Shown: positions 57,497-64,000 of the stretch, in pieces
Layout: each line of letters begins with the position of its first letter
Numbering within the stretch: the stretch's first letter is position 1
Source of the DNA: Aphrophora alni
Lineage: Eukaryota > Arthropoda > Insecta > Hemiptera > Aphrophoridae
Assembly (NCBI GenBank): GCA_963513935.1
Contig: OY740768.1
Span: 73,632,877 to 73,696,876 of the forward strand
Direction: 5' to 3'
DNA: 64,000 nt
Notes under the pieces: generated by a model
The model's input: the letters and a program-made list of their open reading frames with translations, nothing else
Told to the model about the DNA's origin: nothing
Databases searched by the model: none
Made by a program: the position numbers and the translations under genes

Positions 57497-60400
57497 AAAC
57501 TATATTATTGAATAATAATATAAAATAATCAAAAAGGAATGAATAATAATATTATTCTGGTATTATTAAAGTAATACAGTTTTCTTAATTAATTAATTAG
57601 AGACTGATGATACTTCACCGTCTGAAAACAAGGAAAGTTTTTTGTATTCAATTAGGTGGAGACTGAAGTGTTCAGAACTTTGCTTTTTTCACTCGAGCTT
57701 TTCTGTAATTGATTGAGAGTCATTTCAAACAATTCTTGAATTTTAATTCATTTCTTCAAGAAATTTATAACTTTACTATGATAATTGGAATTAATTTGCC
57801 GACCTTTATAAATAAGATTTGTATTGAAGTAAATTAAAAAGCGCAAAACCAGTGTAACTCAATGCAACAGTACCAATGTATGTGAGTAATATATAGTTCC
57901 TTACAGAGATATTACTTAAAATGTAAATTAGGAGAGATATCTTTCCATCACTTTACACTTCCTGCTTCCTTTCTGTTATAAGATATGCCTCAGGGAAAAC
58001 TTTGACAATCTAAGGAATAAATTGCTTCCTGCGTTCCAGGAATGCGCTTTTAACGTAATCTAATATCCTTTATATTTGAAACAATGTTAAAAGGTAATTT
58101 GGTTTTAACACGCCGAGTCTTGATACTTAGCGCCATTCAGCAAGAAGATTTGGTAATATATTATATACTATTTATTGTTTTTGCCATACTTATATTCTAT
58201 TGTTCGTGGCTGTATTATATATATTTATTATTTTTACAAATGCATATAGCTTTGAGAAAGAAGAATTTTGATGGAACAAGACAAATTTAATAATAATAAC
58301 GATGCTGAGTTTTTACAGAAATCGTCTTCTTTTAAAAAGGAAAAACAATTTTTGTCAAGAAATAACTCTTTTTTACCGACTGTGTAGTGTGTTACAGTAA
58401 AAAGAGAAGAAAATTTGCTAAACAAGATATTATTTTCACTGTATTTGAGGGATATAATAAATGGTTTATTCGATTTTCAAAAGGAAAAATTAAAGTGTAA
58501 AATAAAACAAAAACGGGTTTAAAATACTAATTAATAAATTAATGAATCCGAATTCTCCGAATTGGTTTTTAAGAGTTGGAAGTGAAACGGTTCATATCGC
58601 TCAGTTACCGTTTACGTTTTAATTGTTTATAGAAAGTCAATATTTCTATAAATATAAGAAATGTTAAGACCTAAGTCCTAAAATGCACTCTACAGAATCC
58701 AGAAATCTCGTCGGGAACAAAAGTGGGACTTCAAAGAAAAACCATGCAAAATTGTATAAAAGTACAAGCTAACATAACTCAGGTGGGGAGTACCGTTACC
58801 TAGTTTACCACAAAAAGCAGTTTGATCAGCATACTGAAAACACACTGATATTGAGAAAAAACAATAGTCATGTAATTAAAAAAGTTTTAAGATAAACTCG
58901 ACGTAAAATCCATAGGGGATCATGAGAAAAATAGGAGAAAAATTCTATCTTAAAAGTTACAGGAGATATAAGAAAATTACCAAACTCAAGAAAGAGTCTA
59001 CATTTGGTTGGAAAGTGGGGATGATGAAACTATTAAATGACTTTCCCAGAGTGTCGATGGTTATTTTGAGTTTTTTACTGACAATTATTATCAAAACAAT
59101 ATTTTTACAACGAATGGTTTTGTTTGGTTACTATTTCGATTGTGAAAGGGTGTGAGAAAAGTTTGTACAATGTTATGGCACCATTTATTTATATTGCAGA
59201 GTGTATAAAACAGTGAGAAGTTAAAATAGTGACTTCTCTATTGTTAAGACAGCCACATGAGTTCGGCAAATTGCAGCACACTACAACAAGATGTGAGATA
59301 AAATAATTAACTTCCAAAATTTACAGTCAGTGTGAGATAATAGGTAGACATTCGTTTCTTTTATTAGCGAGATGGGTAAGCTAGGGAATTTAAAATGTCG
59401 GCACGAGGGTGGGGGTGCAGTTAAATATATATTAATTCTTTTGTTACTGCTTCGTTAATCCCTTTTTTAAAAGGTATATATCTTTCTTAGTCTATTATAT
59501 TATTATTTAGTAGAAATAGATATAGTTATATAAACCCCCTATAGTTTTTATTAAATTCGAGACCTAGCTAAAATATAATTTCCTTTATCCTTGCAATGGA
59601 GAACGATAAATTCATCCCATCTCAACTAAAATCTTTGGCTAGGTTTGAAGATAAAATTTACAAAAATACCAGGATTGCTTGCTTAATGCTATTATATTGT
59701 ATATACATAATACAATTTTATAATAATATGCTAGTCAAAGTTTTAATTTGTATACGTTAAATGCTGTTTTAATTGATTTTCGTATTGAAATAAACCGTTA
59801 TTAGTATATGAAATGTATTCTAAATTATATATTCCTCAAAATAAATATATGATCTATATTGCAGGTGGATGTTTTAATAAAATTATGTCTTTTTATGAGT
59901 AATATTATTTCATACTTTGAAATAGTTTTTTCCCCAAAAGCCTTCAAAATCTTTGTGTATTTACCTTTACCGTTTCTATAACTAACTTTATATTTGTTAA
60001 TATATCAGAAACACAAACAACTTTTATTGCACATTTTTAGAAGTAATCAGCTCGAAGACTTCGCTCCGACTTCTTGAGAATAAAGAATAATATATTTTGG
60101 AATACCATCGGGAGCATGTGAGACAAAAGAAAAAAAAATCCATGCTAAGTAAATAACATTTCTGTGAAGTATATTGTGGCTATGATGTAACATACTTTAA
60201 ATATCCTTCAGGGTTGAACGGTACTCAGATAGTAACTGAAGCTCAAAATGGTTCTACTGAATATTTTTAGAAAACTGAACTACACACGTTTATAATTATA
60301 GAACTTGCAAGGTTTAGACTCACTTTCATCCTAACGAAACAATTACTTCAGGACTTTATTATAAATCATTTACTCAACCACTCAATCCGATATTAAAAAA

Positions 60401-60724
60401 ATAAAATCATATAACACAACAGTATAATTAAAAAGGACTTTTAAAATGAACGTAAATGAGTAAATTTATTAATACGAAAGAATTATTAAACACATGCTCT
60501 TTACCGTAGACATACTTGTGTTGAGCCTAATTATTTTATTAATATAACTTTTAAAAGACTTAAACTATGAACAAAAAACGTAATTATGAACATATGATTC
60601 TTTGTGTTATCTATATACATGTTTCGCTTTACAGTATTGTTATTTTATTAAACAAACTAAGCTCTACAAGATATGTTGTTGTTGAATCATGATTATGTCA
60701 ACGTTGTTCAATTCTCTGATGTGG

Positions 60725-60753
60725 TATAATAAAATAAGTGTCGGTACTTAGTC
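60725..60753 (+). promoter_or_regulatory. Core promoter of copy C (TATA box plus TTAGTCTAAG element)
   Basis: TATAATAA at 60725-60732 and TTAGTC at 60748-60753, then TTCAAGATGGCG. It is nearly the same layout as upstream of copy B (17604-17566), although the copies are more than 43 kb apart and in opposite orientation. Confidence 0.65.
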
Positions 60754-61184
60754 TAAGTTGACAGTTCAAGATGGCGAAGTCGGTGTTAAGTGTCTTTGCA
60801 TATATTTCTACGATATTATCAGTGGGAGTTCAAGAACTACAAACGGCTAAACTTGGAGATGCAGTATGTCATAAAATTAAGTATCATTTGAAATTTTTTG
60901 ATATCATTATGCCTATCTACGAATCAACAACACATTATTTTATTAAACTATATAACTAGAATATAACAGATTGCAGTTTAGTAATAGTTTTGTATTTGTT
61001 TAAAGAACAATTTTTTTAGAATATTTGGAGGAAAACTTTTATATTTCCTTGAAATAACACTAAATATCATGTTATAATTACACAAGTGGATATTAGAGAT
61101 TTAAAAAAAATTAACAGATTTTGTTACTCTATGCCATCAATCCCCATTATTTTATAGTTTAGATTTTTCATGAATTGACTGACT

Positions 61185-61370
61185 AGTAATTTAAAAAAAT
61201 GAGTTAAATTTTTTTTTCAAAACCTCAAAAGTATACATTACATTTTTCGGATATAAGTAATATTTTTCATAAATTCAGCGAACAGTAATTAAAAAATGAG
61301 TTGAACTTTTTTTCAAAACCTCAAAAAGTATACATAACATTTTTTCTGACAATTATAAATAGTAAAATAT
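61185..61370 (+). repeat. Tandem duplication, 99-bp period, in copy C intron 1
   Basis: AGTAATTTAAAAAAATGAGT, TCAAAACCTCAAAAGTATAC and ATTTTTC recur 99 bp apart (starts 61185 and 61284), about 85-90% alike by eye. Confidence 0.75.
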
Positions 61371-61974
61371 GAATAGTTTGTGGCATTATCCTTGCCAAGC
61401 TAATTAAAATAATCCACGGACAATTAAATAACTTGAACAATTCTCATAATGACTATGACACAAGATATGTATTTATATATAACATTATCCATGAATTCTG
61501 CCAAAAATATAAGGACAATAAAATTTAAAAAATGATTTTCCACAGCAATGAACCCTGTAATGAAATTCATAATTTGGATGTTTTGTTTTTCAGTGCTGAA
61601 CAAAATCTGTTTGCAGTGAGGGCAGCTGTATTGATGGAATTTGTGTAGGTATGTGGTATTAATTAATATTAGAGGAATCATTGGTTTGCGAAGCTTAAAT
61701 GACGCTGTTTCTTGAATTATCTTAATGAGGAAGAAAAAAGAAGAAGATTACTTGTTTGTTAGAATAAATTTGGTTCCAATATTATATACAGGTTGGTTGA
61801 TAATAAAATCGCACTTCCTCCTCCTTCGATTTTGTTTTTTCTTTTAAATATAAAACATAGTGTTAAAGAAAATGAAAAAAAAATTATCCCTAGCCCCCTA
61901 ATATTCAAATAACATAATGGCAGGAAAACAACAAGAGTGATCACACGAGAAATATAAAATAGAGGGATCAATAC

Positions 61975-62080
61975 CGACTAGATGAGGAAAGGTGTATCTC
62001 CAGCTAGGTGCCTCGGGATTGTCACACCAGAGCCCCGGAGGGTTAACTCCGTTAAGATAGCTAAACACAGTTTGTGGCAA
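61975..62080 (-). repeat. Dispersed repeat family R-D, copy 3
   Basis: The complement has AACCCTCCGGGGCTCTGGTG and GTGACAATCCCGAGG, then ACACCTTTCCTCATCTAGTC, matching 33260-33345. It lies in intron 2 of copy C. Confidence 0.5.
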
Positions 62081-63168
62081 TTTTCTTTGCAGTGAGGAGC
62101 TCCTTCTATGAACTAACGTTTTTAATTTTGGACTTCAGGCAATAAGAGGGTAGGGGATAAGTAAAACATTTTAAAATTGACGTATGATCATCATTTGAAA
62201 GAACTTGATGAGGCAATAAAAATAACATGTGAATCTGTTTTGGACCATTAAAATGAACGAACTAAAATGGCGGCCATTAAAGCGGTTGTATTAAGATAGC
62301 TTTTGTTATATAATAATCTTCTCATGTAAAAGGAGCTACCTCAGTAAGTCCAAATTTAGGGTATTTTATATAGTGTGATATTTTAAGTGGAAAATTACAT
62401 AATTTTGATGTGATATTATAAGATTAATGTTTTTATTGTTATTGTATTTTAAATTTTATGCCAAGAAATGTATTTTTTATAACGATTTGAAGACAAATAT
62501 ATTTTGTTTTGAAGTTAAAAGAAGGTAAAGAGCCTTTGATCCTACCTTCGCCTTCATAATAAAGTTTATTTATAATGATTATTAATTGATAACTTTCATT
62601 ACAACCTCTAGAAATAAGTTTAGGTAAGCAGGCACGGTTTGGAAATTTTTGCATTTAGTACTAATTAAGTTCAACAAATGTTAATAATGTTACAGTTCTC
62701 TCCTATGATTTTAAAATAATATATTTATTTTCAGAACTTTCATTGAGTAAGACGACATCTGAAACAAAATGTGGAAACTCTAATTGTCTGACAGGGGAAA
62801 CCTGTATATATCCGTTAGTAAAATGTGCAGCAGATTCTGTTTGTTCTACTCTACCACCAAAGTGCTTTCCTACGTCAGTTAAAGTGAATAAAAAAGTCAC
62901 TCTCAATAATCCTTGTGCGACAGTACTATGTTTACCTGGCTATAAATGTAAGGTTGTCACTTTAAATTGTCTCTTAGTACCGTGTCCGCTACCCTATCCC
63001 GAATGTGTATTGATAGACCCTTGTGCAAGAGTGAAATGTTAGTCTGGCTACACGTGTAAAAATGTATTTATAGATTGTCTGTTTGAAGAGCCATGTCAAC
63101 CATCATATACTGAATGTGTACCAATTAACCCGTGTACATCCCCGACTTGTTGGGAAGAAAATTTGTAA

Positions 63169-63616
63169 TATCCCCATTTCAACATTGCGTACCAATACTA
63201 AAGCCCAGTATGTTTTCATCCTCAAGAACAAAGTGTTTCTACATAAATAAATAGTGCAAAAACATTGGATAAACTTTCTCATTTACACATCCCCAAAATC
63301 AAACAACACTAACTTAATGTCCTTTCTGTAGTTTTCAGTTACAAAGTGAAAATGAATTATGGTCGCCGTCTAAGAACAAATATTAAATTATTTTAATAAC
63401 CTTCTTTGCTTGTGCCATGAATAAGTTCGCAGTGTAAATAATTTTGATTAAAATCGAAATTTTAAATAACTCGGTTTGGCATTTTATTTTTGTATGAATT
63501 ATTTCCAAATCTTAGTAAATATTTTAATTGCTATTTTTTACACGGATTTGAATAATTCATCTTCACATTTCACCAAATTTTAACTAAAACGGCGGAGTTC
63601 ATTTTGAGAAATGACG
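63169..63616. other. Spacer after copy C
   Basis: AT-rich; a TACATAAATAAATAG region near 63241 could serve as the old poly(A) signal. Nothing else recognised. Confidence 0.4.
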
Positions 63617-63752
63617 TGTTTTATAACATCCCCATGTACAGAGGTGAATGGTATATTTGTGGCCCAACGTAGAGGCAAATTGATAAAGTAATAATTGTTA
63701 CTTAATTAATAAAATAAATATAACAAAGTTGCGTATGTTATAGTATGTAACA
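63617..63752 (+). mobile_element. 5' LTR of an LTR retrotransposon
   Basis: A 136-bp segment begins TGTTTTATAACATCCCCATG, ends GTATGTAACA and contains AATAAA. The TG...CA limits lie immediately before a primer-binding-site-like sequence. The paired 3' LTR would be outside the window, so the limits are inferred. Confidence 0.55.
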
Positions 63753-63770
63753 TGGTGTCGGAAGTAGGAT
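63753..63770 (+). other. Primer-binding site resembling a tRNA-Leu type
   Basis: TGGTGTCGGAAGTAGGAT differs at two positions from TGGTGTCAGAAGTGGGAT, the site complementary to the 3' end of an insect tRNA-Leu as I recall it from gypsy-group elements. Reverse transcription would be primed here. Confidence 0.6.
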
Positions 63771-63857
63771 TTTACACATATATTTTTAAGTATGTAAAAA
63801 TAACAAATGTGTAAAATATTTGAGTAAATCTACCCTGATTTTATAACCCTAAATGTT

Positions 63858-63995
63858 ATGGAGTCTTTAAAATGCCCTACTGAATTGAATTATGAAGAAT
63901 GCAGATACCTATTAGATTTATGGCTTTATGGTTCTGTTTGTAATCCTGTTACTGTATGTTGGCCAGCTCCTATTGATATTAATGTTTTCTTGTAA
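63858..63995 (+). pseudogene. Start of gag-like frame of the LTR retrotransposon (partial)
   Basis: An ATG frame of 45 codons (MESLKCPTELNYEECRYLLD at its start) lies about 90 bp downstream of the primer-binding site, where gag should begin. The TEL.YE.C-type opening resembles some gypsy-group gag proteins. It stops at TAA near the window edge, so it is either decayed or a chance frame. Confidence 0.35.
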
Positions 63996-64000
63996 GTTGA

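Larger units (their letters stand above)
55600..60720. other. AT-rich non-coding stretch upstream of copy C
   Basis: No gene recognised. Includes a long AT microsatellite (56999-57075), an R-C repeat copy (57448-57496), and frames 58084-58290 and 58922-59155 without recognisable domains. Confidence 0.5.
60771..63168 (+). pseudogene. Secreted cysteine-rich repeat protein, copy C (pseudogene)
   Basis: Exon 1 is 60771-60863 (31 codons, MAKSVLSVFAYISTILSVGV, signal peptide, same length as copy B). Exon 2 is 61594-61648 (55 bp, as in copy B), reading C-stop-TKSVCSEGSCIDGICV with TGA at 61597-61599. Exon 3 starts at 62735 and encodes KCGNSNCLTGETC...PPKCFP and repeat units such as NPCATVLCLPGYKC and LVPCPLPYPECV. 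There is a TAG at 63040-63042, where the paralogues have Gln or Arg before .GY.C, and the frame is lost after CWEENL at 63166. A shifted frame just beyond continues SPFQHCVPI, showing a frameshift. Introns are 730 and 1086 bp with intact GT/AG sites. Three lesions in separate places argue for a decayed gene rather than one sequencing error. It lacks the second PPPKC module of copy B. Confidence 0.85.

Noticed and set aside
61594..61648. TGA in copy C exon 2 as a selenocysteine or readthrough codon
   Set aside because: The paralogues have Phe or Ile there, a TAG and a frameshift follow in exon 3, and no supporting RNA element was seen; pseudogene decay is simpler.

Overview
This is a strongly AT-rich, intron-containing animal nuclear sequence. 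Introns have GT/AG borders, AATAAA poly(A) signals follow the genes, simple repeats are abundant and transposon debris is dense. The mix of relics (Transib, Penelope-like, Jockey/R1-type LINEs, PIF/Harbinger with a MADF partner, mariner-type, a gypsy-like LTR end) fits an arthropod, most likely an insect. A hemipteran is plausible, but the sequence does not settle that.

The only well-supported host genes are three related copies of a secreted cysteine-rich repeat protein. None of the three was recognised as a named family. Copy A (+, last two exons at 1182-1239 and 2778-3247) begins upstream of the window. Copy B (-, exons 17566-17474, 13595-13541, 10951-10116) is complete and encodes 327 residues with a signal peptide. 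Copy C (+, 60771-63168) keeps the promoter, signal-peptide exon and intron phases but has two in-frame stops and a frameshift, so it is a pseudogene. B and C share a TATA box plus a TTAGTCTAAG element just upstream of the ATG. The family evidently grew by local duplication, and transposons later filled the introns and the roughly 43 kb between B and C.

Layout. 1-3.3 kb: copy A. 4.0-4.6 kb: 3' end of an R1-type LINE. 5134-8647: a whole but decayed Transib transposon (the RAG1-related transposase family) with recognisable terminal inverted repeats beginning CACAGTG. 9.2 kb: a small one-TM ORF. 10.1-17.6 kb: copy B, whose introns hold a LINE relic, a mariner-type relic, two Penelope-like fragments in opposite orientation and a 21-unit minisatellite. 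18.4-19.1 kb: the GIY-YIG end of another Penelope-like fragment. 24-32 kb: foldback/MITE-like elements. 36.7-37.4 kb: a small inverted-repeat element with a tandem array. 38.7-40.3 kb: an internally deleted PIF/Harbinger element with a MADF gene and the first transposase exon. 44.4-46.6 kb: a Jockey-clade relic. 52.6-60 kb: mostly simple and tandem repeats. 60.7-63.2 kb: pseudogene copy C. 63.6-64.0 kb: the 5' LTR, primer-binding site and gag start of an LTR retrotransposon that leaves the window.

Most of the remaining sequence is AT-rich non-coding DNA in which I see no gene. Protein-family assignments of relics rest on motif recognition from reading translations; no database search was run.
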